Positions 35,800 to 43,741 of a stretch of DNA of 64,000 bases are shown one piece after another. Location of the stretch: contig JAVJNT010000002.1 in assembly GCA_040217175.1 (NCBI GenBank), forward strand, positions 1,558,001 to 1,622,000, written 5' to 3'. Origin of the DNA: Phycisphaerales bacterium (GTDB taxonomy: Bacteria > Planctomycetota > Phycisphaerae > Phycisphaerales > UBA1924). Below the pieces are notes generated by a model. The model saw nothing but the letters and a program-made list of their open reading frames with translations. It did no database searches and was not told the origin of the DNA. Within the stretch, counting starts at the first letter, position 1. Every line of letters starts with the position of its first letter. A program made the position numbers and the translations under genes.

Positions 35800-36819
35800 A
35801 TGAACGACGACTCATCGGCGACCCCCAACGACGGCAACACGCCCGCGGCCCGCCTGCCCGCCCTGCGGCTGCTGGTGGGCGGGGCGCTCATGGGGCTGGC
35901 GAACCTGGTGCCGGGCATCAGCGGGGGCACGATGCTGGTGGCCGTGGGGGTGTACCGACGCTTCGTCGACGCCGTGAGCGACGCGACGCGGCTGCGGCTT
36001 TCGATGGCCACGATCGTGACGCTCGCGATCATCGTCGTCGGCGCGGGGGCCGCCGTCGTGCTGGGAGCACGGCCGGTCGCCTCCGGACTCGAGCACGCGC
36101 GGTGGGCGATGTATGCGCTCTTCATCGGGCTGACGATCGGGGGCGTGCCGTCGCTGTACGTGCTGGTCCGCCCGCTCACGCCGCGTCTGATCGTGTTCAT
36201 GGTGCTGGGGCTGGCCTTGATGCTCACCGTCGTGTTCGTGCAGGAGACCCAGGCGGGCGCGGGCGGGCCGGCCCGGTCGAATTGGCTCATGCTCGGCATC
36301 GCCGGCGCGGCCGGCGCGGCGGCGATGGTGCTGCCGGGCGTGAGCGGGGCGTACCTGCTCTTGTTGCTCGGCCAGTACGAGGCCGTCGTGACGGCGGTCA
36401 AGGACCTGGCCCGCGGCGACGTGTCGGCGCTGGCAACCGTCATCCCCGTCGGCGTGGGCGTGCTCGTCGGCATCGTCGTGGTGAGCAACGCGCTCCGCTG
36501 GCTGCTGCACCGGTATGAAAAGGCGACGCTGGCGGTGCTGCTGGGGCTGCTCATCGGCGCGCCGGCGGGGCTGTATCCGTTCCGCGAGGCGGTCGAGCCG
36601 AAGCCGGGCGACACGATCAAGGGCGTCGTGCTGACCGAGCAGACCGTGGGCGACGTGGAGCGCGAGGACTGGCCGACGCGGGCGTTCACGCCTGGGGTCG
36701 TTCAGATCGCCGCGTCATTTGGGCTGGTCGTCGTCGGCTGCGCGGCCACGATGGGCGTGGCTCGATTGGGGCGTCGCGGCGAACGCCGGCGCGAGCCAGC
36801 CGCCGAAGCGCGGGACTGA
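35800..36819 (+). CDS. DUF368 membrane protein, putative polyprenyl-phosphate translocase
   Basis: A 339-residue protein with about nine helices and the DUF368 hallmarks G-L-A-N-L-V-P-G-I-S-G-G-T near residue 35 and V-L-P-G-V-S-G-A-Y near residue 180. Members of the family (PopT) recycle undecaprenyl phosphate across the membrane, which fits the galE and lgt surroundings. A positively charged tail ends the protein. Its last 105 bases are antisense to the 3' end of lgt. Confidence 0.88.
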   Translation: MNDDSSATPNDGNTPAARLPALRLLVGGALMGLANLVPGISGGTMLVAVGVYRRFVDAVSDATRLRLSMATIVTLAIIVVGAGAAVVLGARPVASGLEHARWAMYALFIGLTIGGVPSLYVLVRPLTPRLIVFMVLGLALMLTVVFVQETQAGAGGPARSNWLMLGIAGAAGAAAMVLPGVSGAYLLLLLGQYEAVVTAVKDLARGDVSALATVIPVGVGVLVGIVVVSNALRWLLHRYEKATLAVLLGLLIGAPAGLYPFREAVEPKPGDTIKGVVLTEQTVGDVEREDWPTRAFTPGVVQIAASFGLVVVGCAATMGVARLGRRGERRREPAAEARD

Positions 36820-37935
36820 CTCGCCGAGCTTGTGCTTCTTCTTCGCGCGTGCGACGACGAAACCCAGCAACCCGAAGCCGCCGACGACCAGCGCGACGCT
36901 CAGCCATTGCCCGCGGCTGAGGCCCAGCGGGCGTGCGACGGCGAACTGCGTGTCGGGCAGGCGATAGAACTCCGTCGCGATGCGGCCCAGGCCGTAGAGG
37001 ATCATCAGCCACGCCGTCACGACGCCGGCGAGTCGCGGCTTCGCCCACACGACCAGCAGGGCGACGAGCAGCAGCGGGCCTTCGGCCAGGGCCTGGTAGA
37101 GCTGGCTGGGGTGGCGGGCGTTGAGGAAGCCCTGCATGAAGTTGCTCGCCTGCTGGGCGGCCGGGCCGCCGCCCCCACCACCGCGCAGGTCGGCCAGCAT
37201 GTTCTGGTAGGCAAGCTCGAAGCGCTGCATGCCCTCGGGGTTGAGCAGCTCGAGGTAGCTCATGCCCACGGCCTCGGCGGCCATCTGCATCTGCCGGTCG
37301 CTCACCTCGCCCGTGCCCGCGCGCGAGAGGATCTCCTGGGGGAACTGCACGCTCCACCACGGAAGCGCGCCGCCGTCCTCGTACGGCGGGCTGGCGACGA
37401 CCTTGCCAAGCAGTTCACCATTCACGAAGTTGGCCAGCCGCCCGCACACCAGGCCGATGGGCGCGGCGGCGCAGGCGAGGTCAACGAGGTGCAGCGTCGG
37501 CACGCGCGCGAGCTCGGGGAGGTCTTCCTTGGCGGCGCGCTTGCGGAGCAGCCGGCCCAGCAGCATGAGCCCGAGCACCACGCCGACCATGCCGCCGTGG
37601 CTGGCCATGCCCCCGCGCGCGATGTTCAGGGCCGCCCACCAGGGGAAGCTCCCCGAGAACTCGGCCAGCAGCGACGGCTGGTACAGCAGCAGGTAGCCGA
37701 CTCTTCCACCGATCACCCCGCCGATGCCGCCGAAGAGCACGACGTCGCCGATCGCCGCCCCGGGGATGGGCGTCAGCCCCCGCCGGGCGGCGAGGCGGAG
37801 CAGGACGTAGGCCAGGGCGAAGCCCAGCACGTAGGAGACGCCGTACCAGTAGATGGTCGCCGGGCCCAGCCGCAGCGCGACGGGGTCGAGGTCGTGCAGC
37901 CAGAGGGGCAGCCAGGCGGCGGAGGCGGGCGTCAT
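36715..37935 (-). CDS. lgt: Prolipoprotein diacylglyceryl transferase
   Basis: Lgt attaches diacylglycerol to the lipobox Cys of prolipoproteins in the inner membrane; several clients are encoded nearby. The 406-residue protein has helices with Y-W-Y-G-V-S-Y-V-L, the catalytic segment R-G-G-M-A-S-H-G-G-M, the signature G-R-L-A-N-F-V-N-G-E-L-L-G, and R-H-P-S-Q-L-Y-Q-A. It is longer than typical (about 280) because of an insertion after residue 200 that includes a six-Gly run, and a C-terminal tail of about 35 residues lying opposite the DUF368 gene. The start ATG 37935 matches the family. Confidence 0.9.
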   Translation of the reverse strand: MTPASAAWLPLWLHDLDPVALRLGPATIYWYGVSYVLGFALAYVLLRLAARRGLTPIPGAAIGDVVLFGGIGGVIGGRVGYLLLYQPSLLAEFSGSFPWWAALNIARGGMASHGGMVGVVLGLMLLGRLLRKRAAKEDLPELARVPTLHLVDLACAAAPIGLVCGRLANFVNGELLGKVVASPPYEDGGALPWWSVQFPQEILSRAGTGEVSDRQMQMAAEAVGMSYLELLNPEGMQRFELAYQNMLADLRGGGGGGPAAQQASNFMQGFLNARHPSQLYQALAEGPLLLVALLVVWAKPRLAGVVTAWLMILYGLGRIATEFYRLPDTQFAVARPLGLSRGQWLSVALVVGGFGLLGFVVARAKKKHKLGESVPRFGGWLAPAFAATPQSSHAHRGRAADDDQPK

Positions 37936-38052
37936 GGGCGGAGTGTAGAGGCGATCGGGCCCGGCCCGGCCCGGGCGGCGGAGCGGGCCCTCTGATCGGT
38001 GTTTGAACGGAAGAATGCCTGACTTTAGTCCGAGAACCCGGTGACTCAGCTC

Positions 38053-38265
38053 CATGCACCGCGGTGCATGCTCTTGCGCACGCGGTACACGGGCCTGTCA
38101 CCGCGGTGCACGGGCCTGTTACCGCGGTGCTCGGGCCGTGCACCGCGATACCTGGCCCGCGCACCGCGGTACCCGAGCCGTGCATCGCGGTGCGCGCCCC
38201 GGGCAACGCGGTCCTCGGTCCGGTCATCGCGGTACGCGCTGCGGGCAACGCGGCCCCGATCCCCC
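38053..38265. repeat. Ten-unit 21-bp tandem array of 10-bp dyads (CACCGCGGTG type)
   Basis: Ten units with exactly 21-bp period. Cores begin at 38057, 38078, 38099, 38120, 38141, 38162, 38183, 38204, 38225 and 38246. The best cores are the perfect palindrome CACCGCGGTG; units decay rightward to CATCGCGGTA and CAACGCGGCC. The 11-bp spacer consensus is like CACGGGCCTGT. The first core is part of an 18-bp perfect palindrome CATGCACCGCGGTGCATG. The array fills the gap between the stop of the dockerin-type gene (38266) and the lgt upstream region. It is too short-period for CRISPR. Confidence 0.9.
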
Positions 38266-38946
38266 TCAGCAGCCCGCGTCGAACCGGTTCTGGAACGCCA
38301 GGAAGTCGAACACGGTCAGCTCGCCGTCGAAGTCGAAGTCGGCGATGGCCTCGCCCGCGTCGAAGGCGTTGAAGAAGGCGAGGAAGTCGAAGATGTCGAG
38401 CACGCCGTCTTCGTTGATGTCGGCGCGGCAGGCGACGATGGTGATGGTGGCGCTGCCCTCGATCAGGTCGTCCAAGCGACTCTCTCTCGACGGCGAGCTG
38501 CGTTCGAAGATGCAACTGAAGTGCGTGGTCGCGCTCGTGAGCTCGACGACCGGGTCCATGTGGGCGCTCGCGGTAAACTCGGCGGTGAAGTACAGGATGG
38601 GGTTCGCCGGGTCGGCGTAGATGCCCGAGCCGGCCGACGAATACTGGCCGATGCATGGCCCCTTGACGCCTGAAGGAGCTACGTAGGGCTGGGTGCAGGC
38701 GATGCGCCAGCCGTAGCCGACGAAGTCCGCCATTCCCTCGCTGCCATCACTCATGAGCAGCGTATTGCGGATCGTGCCGATGGCGTAGTACGCATCCGGA
38801 TCGAACGCGCCGAGCATGGACACGAGCGCGGTCTCCCCCGGCTCGATCACCGGCGGATCGACGCGGATCTCGATGAAGTAGGGCGAGCCCTGGGCCACGG
38901 CGGCGCTGGTTGCGGCCAGGATTGCGATCGACGCGGCGGTGCGCAT
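38266..38946 (-). CDS. Secreted dockerin-type protein
   Basis: A 226-residue exported protein: signal peptide MRTAASIAILAATSAAVAQG, a beta-rich domain of about 150 residues that I do not recognise (starting P-Y-F-I-E-I-R-V-D-P-P-V-I-E-P-G-E, a pattern like bacterial Ig-type or cohesin-like folds), then the two-loop EF-hand-like module (D-I-N-E-D-G-V-L-D-I-F-D-F and D-F-D-F-D-G-E-L-T-V-F-D-F) ending DAGC. The C-terminal Cys is the last residue. Its 3' end abuts the 21-bp repeat array. Confidence 0.78.
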   Translation of the reverse strand: MRTAASIAILAATSAAVAQGSPYFIEIRVDPPVIEPGETALVSMLGAFDPDAYYAIGTIRNTLLMSDGSEGMADFVGYGWRIACTQPYVAPSGVKGPCIGQYSSAGSGIYADPANPILYFTAEFTASAHMDPVVELTSATTHFSCIFERSSPSRESRLDDLIEGSATITIVACRADINEDGVLDIFDFLAFFNAFDAGEAIADFDFDGELTVFDFLAFQNRFDAGC

Positions 38947-39003
38947 GGCGGGGACCTCCTCGTGCCTGGCTCCAGCATACCGCGGCGTCCGCGAATCTCA
39001 ACG

Positions 39004-39909
39004 TCAATCTTCCGACATGGCCACACGGAGCCGTGCGCAGCGGGCGATGACCGAGGCGGCGGCGTCGGGCGTGAGCTGGGTGGCGCCGTCGCTCCAGGCG
39101 TGCTCCGGGTCGGGGTGGCTCTCGATGAACAGCGCGTGCACGCCCGCGGCGACGGCGGCCAGCGCGAGCATGCCGCTGCGTTCGGGGCGGCCGCCGGTCT
39201 GCTCGCCCGAGCCGGGAAGCTGCGTGCTGTGCGTGGCGTCGAAGCAGACGGGCGCGGGGCCGAGACCACTGAACGCCGAGCGGTCGAGCGCCATCATGTC
39301 GCCGATGCCGACGAAGTCGTTGACGAGGCGGTGGTACCCAAAGAAGGTGCCGCGCTCGGTGAGCATGGCGTTGTCGCAGCCGGCCTCGTGGAGCTTCTTG
39401 ATCGGGCCCATCATCTCCCTGGGGCTCAAGAACTGGCCCTTCTTGACGTTGACGACGGCGCCCTTGGGCGTCGCGGCGCGGGCGGCCGCTTCGAGCAGGT
39501 CGCTCTGGCGGCACAGGAACGCGGGGATCTGGATGATGCCGGCGACTTCGGCGACAGGGGCCGCCTGCTCGGGCAGGTGGACGTCTGTGGTGACCGGGCA
39601 GCCGAGCTCGGCGCCGATGTCGGCGAGCCACCGCAGGCCCTCGTCGATGCCCGGGCCGCGCGGCGAGCCGGCGCTCGAGCGGTTGGCCTTGTCGAAGCTG
39701 GCCTTGAAGACGTACGGAAGGCCCGCCGCGTCGCAGGCCTGCTTCAACGCGCTGCCGACGGCCAGGCCGAGGTCCTTGGACTCCAGCGTGCACGGCCCGG
39801 CGATGACCAGGAGCGGGTGGTCGGGGCCGACGGGGATCGGCGGGCCGTGCGGGTTTGGTACGACGCAAGGGGTCGAGTGGGGGGCGTGGGGGGCTTGTCC
39901 GGATGCCAT
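39004..39909 (-). CDS. kdsA: 3-deoxy-8-phosphooctulonate (KDO-8-P) synthase
   Basis: KdsA condenses arabinose-5-phosphate and PEP in KDO synthesis for LPS; its partner isomerase KdsD is at 52644. The 301-residue protein has I-A-G-P-C-T-L-E-S near residue 36, K-A-S-F-D-K-A-N-R-S-S near 70, P-A-F-L-C-R-Q-S-D-L-L, V-K-K-G-Q-F-L-S-P and the C-terminal D-A-T-H-S-T-Q-L-P-G. The N-terminal 30 residues are a Pro-rich extension. Starts of kdsA and the divergent ABC gene are only 33 bp apart. Confidence 0.95.
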   Translation of the reverse strand: MASGQAPHAPHSTPCVVPNPHGPPIPVGPDHPLLVIAGPCTLESKDLGLAVGSALKQACDAAGLPYVFKASFDKANRSSAGSPRGPGIDEGLRWLADIGAELGCPVTTDVHLPEQAAPVAEVAGIIQIPAFLCRQSDLLEAAARAATPKGAVVNVKKGQFLSPREMMGPIKKLHEAGCDNAMLTERGTFFGYHRLVNDFVGIGDMMALDRSAFSGLGPAPVCFDATHSTQLPGSGEQTGGRPERSGMLALAAVAAGVHALFIESHPDPEHAWSDGATQLTPDAAASVIARCARLRVAMSED

Positions 39910-39942
39910 CGCGGATGGTACGGCCTGCCCGTACACTGGCCC
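39910..39942. promoter_or_regulatory. Very short divergent promoter with central inverted repeat
   Basis: The 33 bp between the kdsA and ABC start codons contain the inverted repeat GTACGG-n5-CCGTAC (39918-39934). TACACT at 39932-39937 (rightward) and TACCAT read leftward from 39920-39915 could serve as -10 elements. Both transcripts would have almost no leader. -35 elements would lie in the opposing genes. Confidence 0.35.
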
Positions 39943-40806
39943 GTGCTCCGCCTCACCGACGTCCGCAAGCGCTTCGGCCGCGTCACCGCGGTGGATGGCC
40001 TGTCGCTGGACGTTGCCGCCGGGGAGGTCATGGGCCTGCTGGGGCCCAATGGCGCGGGCAAGACGACGACGATCGGCATGGCCGTCGGCCTGCTGCACCC
40101 CGACGCCGGAACGGTCACGCTGGGCGAAGGAACTGGCCTCGGCAGCCCGGCCGACCCGCGGATGCGGATGCTCATCGGCGTGGCGCCGCAGGAGATCGCG
40201 CTGTACGAGGCCATGACGGCTCGCGAGAACCTGGTGTTGTTCGCGCGGCTGCACGGACTGGGCCGCCACGACGCCAAGCGCCGCGCGGGCGAACTGCTCG
40301 ACGGCATCGGGCTGGCGGACCGGGCCCACCATCGCGTGTCGGGCTTTTCGGGCGGCATGAAGCGGCGACTGAACCTGGCCGCCGCGCTGGTGGGCGAGCC
40401 GAAGCTCGTGCTGCTCGACGAGCCGACGGCGGGCGTCGATCCGCAGTCTCGCAACGCCATCTTCGACATCGTTGCCCGGCTCAAGGACGCGGGCGTCACG
40501 GTGCTCTTCAGCACGCACTACATGGAAGAGGCCGCGAGGCTGTGCGACCGCGTGGCGATCGTCGACCACGGGCGGCTGCTGGCGCTGGGCACGGTGGGCG
40601 AGCTCATCGAGACGCACGGTGGGCCGAGCATGGTGGTGGTGCGTCGCCACGGGCAGGACGAGGAGCGCACCGCGACGAGCACGCCGCTGGACGAGTTGTC
40701 GCGACTGATCGCCGAGAAAGGACCGACGATCGCCGAGCTGCGGATCGAGAAGCCCGATCTCGAGGCCGTGTTCCTGAGCCTGACCGGGCGGGAGCACCGG
40801 CATTGA
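39943..40806 (+). CDS. ABC exporter ATP-binding protein
   Basis: A 287-residue ABC ATPase of the drug/Na+ export (ABC-2, CcmA/NatA-like) type: Walker A GPNGAGKTT, Q-loop G-V-A-P-Q-E-I-A-L-Y, signature FSGGMKRRLNLAAAL, Walker B LVLLDEPTAGVDP and H-loop STHYMEEA. The C-terminal region (I-E-K-P-D-L-E-A-V-F-L-S-L-T-G) is the usual ABC-2 tail. The start is GTG. The permease follows immediately, with start codons near the stop. Confidence 0.93.
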   Translation: MLRLTDVRKRFGRVTAVDGLSLDVAAGEVMGLLGPNGAGKTTTIGMAVGLLHPDAGTVTLGEGTGLGSPADPRMRMLIGVAPQEIALYEAMTARENLVLFARLHGLGRHDAKRRAGELLDGIGLADRAHHRVSGFSGGMKRRLNLAAALVGEPKLVLLDEPTAGVDPQSRNAIFDIVARLKDAGVTVLFSTHYMEEAARLCDRVAIVDHGRLLALGTVGELIETHGGPSMVVVRRHGQDEERTATSTPLDELSRLIAEKGPTIAELRIEKPDLEAVFLSLTGREHRH

Positions 40807-40811
40807 GGGGC

Positions 40812-42134
40812 GTGGCGTCGGGCGTGCGTGTCGTGCTGGTGCTGGCGGCCAAGGACGTCCGGCTGCTGTCGCGCGACCGCGTGGCGCTCTTCTTCACGCT
40901 GGTATTCCCGCTGCTGTTCGGCATCCTCTTTGGGGCGGTGTTCAGTGGGTCGGCGGCGGGCGATGGGCCGCAGGCGCTCGACGTGGCCATCGTCGATCTC
41001 GATGACTCGGGCGACTCGCGCGGGGTCATCGCCCGGCTAAGCGCGGACGGCCAGCTTGCGCCAGTGGACGCCGAGACGGCGGACGAGGCGCGCGAGCTGG
41101 TGCGCACGGGGGCGGTCGAGGCGTACTTCGTGTTTCCCGAGGGCTTCGGCGAGGCGGCGACCATGCCGTTTGGCGGCTCGCCAATGCGCATCGAGGTCGG
41201 CAGCGGGCCGAGCGGCCGCGGCACGCGGGCGATGCTCACTGGCATTGCCACGCAGGCGGTGTTCGAGCAATTCGGCGAGGCCATGCTCGACCCCGAACGG
41301 TCGAGGGAGATGGTGCGCGAAGCGCGCTCCGTGCTGGCGGAGGCCGAAGGCATGGATCCGGCGCAGCGGCTTGCGGTCCAAGCGTTGCTGAGCGCGGCCG
41401 AGGGTGCGATCGCGCAGTCGCCCGCCGAAATTGGCGAAGGTGGTGACGAAGTTGGAGGCGAGGATGCGGGCGGTGGCTTCAACATCGTCGACATCGACGA
41501 GGTCGAGGTTACGGCGGGCGCCGACGCGGCGGTGGTCAGCTCGTTTGCGATCAGCTTTCCGCAGGCGATGCTCTGGGGCGTCATGGGCTGCGCGGCGGTG
41601 TTCGGCGTGTCGCTCGTGGGCGAGCGGACCGGTGGCACGCTGACGCGGCTGCGTGTGGCGCCCATCGGCCGGTGGCACATCGTGCTGGGCAAGGCGGTTG
41701 CGTGCCTGGCGACGACGCTGGCCGTGTGCGCGGCGATGCTGGCGGTGGCGTGGATCGCCTTCGGCGTGCGCCCGGTAGCGCCCGGAACGCTGGTGGTCGG
41801 CGTGCTGGCGGTGGCGATGTGCTTCGTGGGCGTGATGATGCTGCTCTCGGTGATCGCGCGGACCGAGGCAGCCGCGAGCGGCATCGGCTGGGCGTGCCTG
41901 CTGGTGCTCGCGATGATCGGGGGCGGGGCGATCCCGCTCGCGTTCATGCCGCCGTGGCTGCGGGAGATCGGGCACGTGAGCCCGGTGAAGTGGGGCATCC
42001 TGGCGATCGAGGGCGGGCTCTGGCGTGGGCTCAGCGTCTCGGAGATGCTGCTGCCAGTGGGAATGCTCGCGGGCATCGGAGCGAGCGCCTTTGCGGTCGG
42101 TGCCGTGGTGTTCGCCAAGCGAGAGAACAGGTAG
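40812..42134 (+). CDS. ABC-2 type permease
   Basis: A 440-residue membrane partner of the preceding ATPase. It has one N-terminal helix (A-L-F-F-T-L-V-F-P-L-L-F-G-I-L-F-G-A-V-F), a large extracytoplasmic domain of about 190 residues, then five C-terminal helices with the ABC-2 E-R-T-G-G-T-L-T-R-L-R-V-A-P motif. TTG 40803 overlapping the upstream TGA would be an alternative start; GTG 40812 is chosen. The exported substrate is unknown. Confidence 0.88.
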   Translation: MASGVRVVLVLAAKDVRLLSRDRVALFFTLVFPLLFGILFGAVFSGSAAGDGPQALDVAIVDLDDSGDSRGVIARLSADGQLAPVDAETADEARELVRTGAVEAYFVFPEGFGEAATMPFGGSPMRIEVGSGPSGRGTRAMLTGIATQAVFEQFGEAMLDPERSREMVREARSVLAEAEGMDPAQRLAVQALLSAAEGAIAQSPAEIGEGGDEVGGEDAGGGFNIVDIDEVEVTAGADAAVVSSFAISFPQAMLWGVMGCAAVFGVSLVGERTGGTLTRLRVAPIGRWHIVLGKAVACLATTLAVCAAMLAVAWIAFGVRPVAPGTLVVGVLAVAMCFVGVMMLLSVIARTEAAASGIGWACLLVLAMIGGGAIPLAFMPPWLREIGHVSPVKWGILAIEGGLWRGLSVSEMLLPVGMLAGIGASAFAVGAVVFAKRENR

Positions 42135-42143
42135 GATCGAGGC

Positions 42144-42689
42144 ATGACGCAACCGGCACCCGGTGAGTTCCTGGCCCACAACGTGTTGCAGTGCGAGGCG
42201 CTCTTCGAGCGCTTCCTCGTTGGCTTCGACGAAGGGAATCGAACGAGGCAGGCTCCCGCCATGCCCAACCATGCGGCGTGGACGCTCGGGCACCTGGCGC
42301 TCACGGCCCACCGATGCGTGGACCGCGTGCTCGGGATGAACGAGCCGGGCGAACTGCCGCCCGACGCGTTCGTGGTGGGCGAACGGGGCGATGCGCAGCG
42401 CGTCGCGACGGAGAGCGTGTCGTTCGGTTCGGTCCCGACCGACGACCCCGACCGCTACCCGACGCTGTCGCGCTCGGTCGAGATCATGCACGGGGCGCAC
42501 CAGCGGCTGGCGGCGGAATTGCGAAAGGCCGATGCGGCGGCGCTTGCGCGGCAGACGCCCTGGGGCGCCGGGCACACGACGGTCTCGGACCTGGCGTTGC
42601 GGATGGGGTTCCACATCGCCACGCACTGCGGCCAGGTCGTCGACCTGCGGCGGGGGCTGGGGTTCGAGCCGGTGCTCGGGAAGCGCTAG
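42144..42689 (+). CDS. DinB-like metal-dependent four-helix protein
   Basis: A 181-residue DinB/YfiT-type protein. Candidate metal His residues lie in N-H-A-A-W-T-L-G-H-L-A-L-T near residue 45 and in R-M-G-F-H-I-A-T-H-C-G-Q near residue 155, the usual three-His arrangement. Members include thiol S-transferases and many of unknown function. It lies 9 bp after the ABC permease stop and may be co-transcribed. Confidence 0.8.
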   Translation: MTQPAPGEFLAHNVLQCEALFERFLVGFDEGNRTRQAPAMPNHAAWTLGHLALTAHRCVDRVLGMNEPGELPPDAFVVGERGDAQRVATESVSFGSVPTDDPDRYPTLSRSVEIMHGAHQRLAAELRKADAAALARQTPWGAGHTTVSDLALRMGFHIATHCGQVVDLRRGLGFEPVLGKR

Positions 42690-42719
42690 CCTGCAAGAGA
42701 CGAACGAGAGGAGGCCCGC

Positions 42720-43598
42720 ATGAAGATCTTCCACGTCGATGCCTTTACTGCCAGCGTGTTCGGCGGCAATCCGGCCGTGGTCGTGCCCATCGAGCAATGG
42801 CCGAGCGAAGCGGTCATGAAGCGGGTGGCCGCCGAGCAGAACCTGAGCGAGACGGTGTTCGTGGGGCCGGCGAGCGACGACGAAGCAGATCGGCGGCTGC
42901 GTTGGTTCACGCCGACCGTCGAGGTGCCCCTGTGCGGCCATGCGACGCTGGCGGCGGCGCACGTGCTGTGGAACCATCTCGACGAGGTCGTGGAGCGGCT
43001 GACGTTCGAGAGCCTGAGCGGGCCCTTGACCGTGTGGCACGAGAAACAGAACGACGACGACCTGATCGTGATGGACTTCCCGGCGCGGCGGACGGTGGCT
43101 TGTGATGGGCACGCGGCGATCGTGGAGGCGCTCGGCGCTAGCCCGGCGGAGCTGCTGCGTACGACGGAGAACATCGGCGTGGGAGACGACGCTCACCCGC
43201 TGTACATCGCGGTGTACGACACCAAGCGGGACGTGCACGAGCTCGAGCCCGACATGAAGAAGCTGGCGGCGATCGAGGCCCACGGCGTGATCGCGACGGC
43301 GCCGGGCGCGAGCCACGACTTCGTGTCCCGGTTCTTTGCTCCTCGGGCGGGCGTCGACGAGGACCCGGTGACCGGCAGTGCGCATTGCGCGCTCGCGCCG
43401 TACTGGGCGAAGCGGCTCGGCAAGAGCCGGCTTGCTGCGCGGCAGGTCTCCAAGCGCGGGGGCGAGCTGCGCTGCGACGTGGCGACCACCGACCAGGGCG
43501 AGCGTGTCCTGCTGGCGGGCAAGGCCGTGACGTACAGCGTGGGGGAGATCATCGCGCCGGTGGGCGAGCCCGCGGACGTGGCTGAGGCGGTCGGGTAG
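42720..43598 (+). CDS. PhzF-family isomerase/epimerase-like protein
   Basis: A 292-residue PhzF-type protein with the double hot-dog-like repeat. The N-terminus is M-K-I-F-H-V-D-A-F-T, with F-G-G-N-P-A-V-V, and the catalytic Glu lies at about residue 45 in N-L-S-E-T-V-F. Later motifs are F-T-P-T-V-E-V-P-L-C-G-H-A-T-L-A-A-A and D-E-D-P-V-T-G-S-A-H-C. Substrate unknown. A GAGAGGAGG ribosome site precedes ATG 42720. Confidence 0.93.
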   Translation: MKIFHVDAFTASVFGGNPAVVVPIEQWPSEAVMKRVAAEQNLSETVFVGPASDDEADRRLRWFTPTVEVPLCGHATLAAAHVLWNHLDEVVERLTFESLSGPLTVWHEKQNDDDLIVMDFPARRTVACDGHAAIVEALGASPAELLRTTENIGVGDDAHPLYIAVYDTKRDVHELEPDMKKLAAIEAHGVIATAPGASHDFVSRFFAPRAGVDEDPVTGSAHCALAPYWAKRLGKSRLAARQVSKRGGELRCDVATTDQGERVLLAGKAVTYSVGEIIAPVGEPADVAEAVG

Positions 43599-43741
43599 TC
43601 GTCGCCGCGACGTTCGACGTCCGATAGCGGTAAATCCGGGAACGAACAAGAATCTTGGAGCGGTATTCGGCTGACGTTGGGCGGCCGATTCCACGCGCCT
43701 GGGTACGCTGTAGCGTGACCCCATCCAAGGAGACTCGACCC

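Noticed and set aside
38053-38265. CRISPR array
   Set aside because: The period is only 21 bp, there are no unique spacers of 30 bp or more, and no cas genes are nearby; the units diverge gradually.
41037-43724. Long open frames antisense to the ABC permease, DinB and PhzF genes (and similar ones at 4407-6239 and 54131-57508)
   Set aside because: These are side effects of very high GC content. They are Arg/His/Ala-rich, lack domains, and lie opposite well-supported genes.
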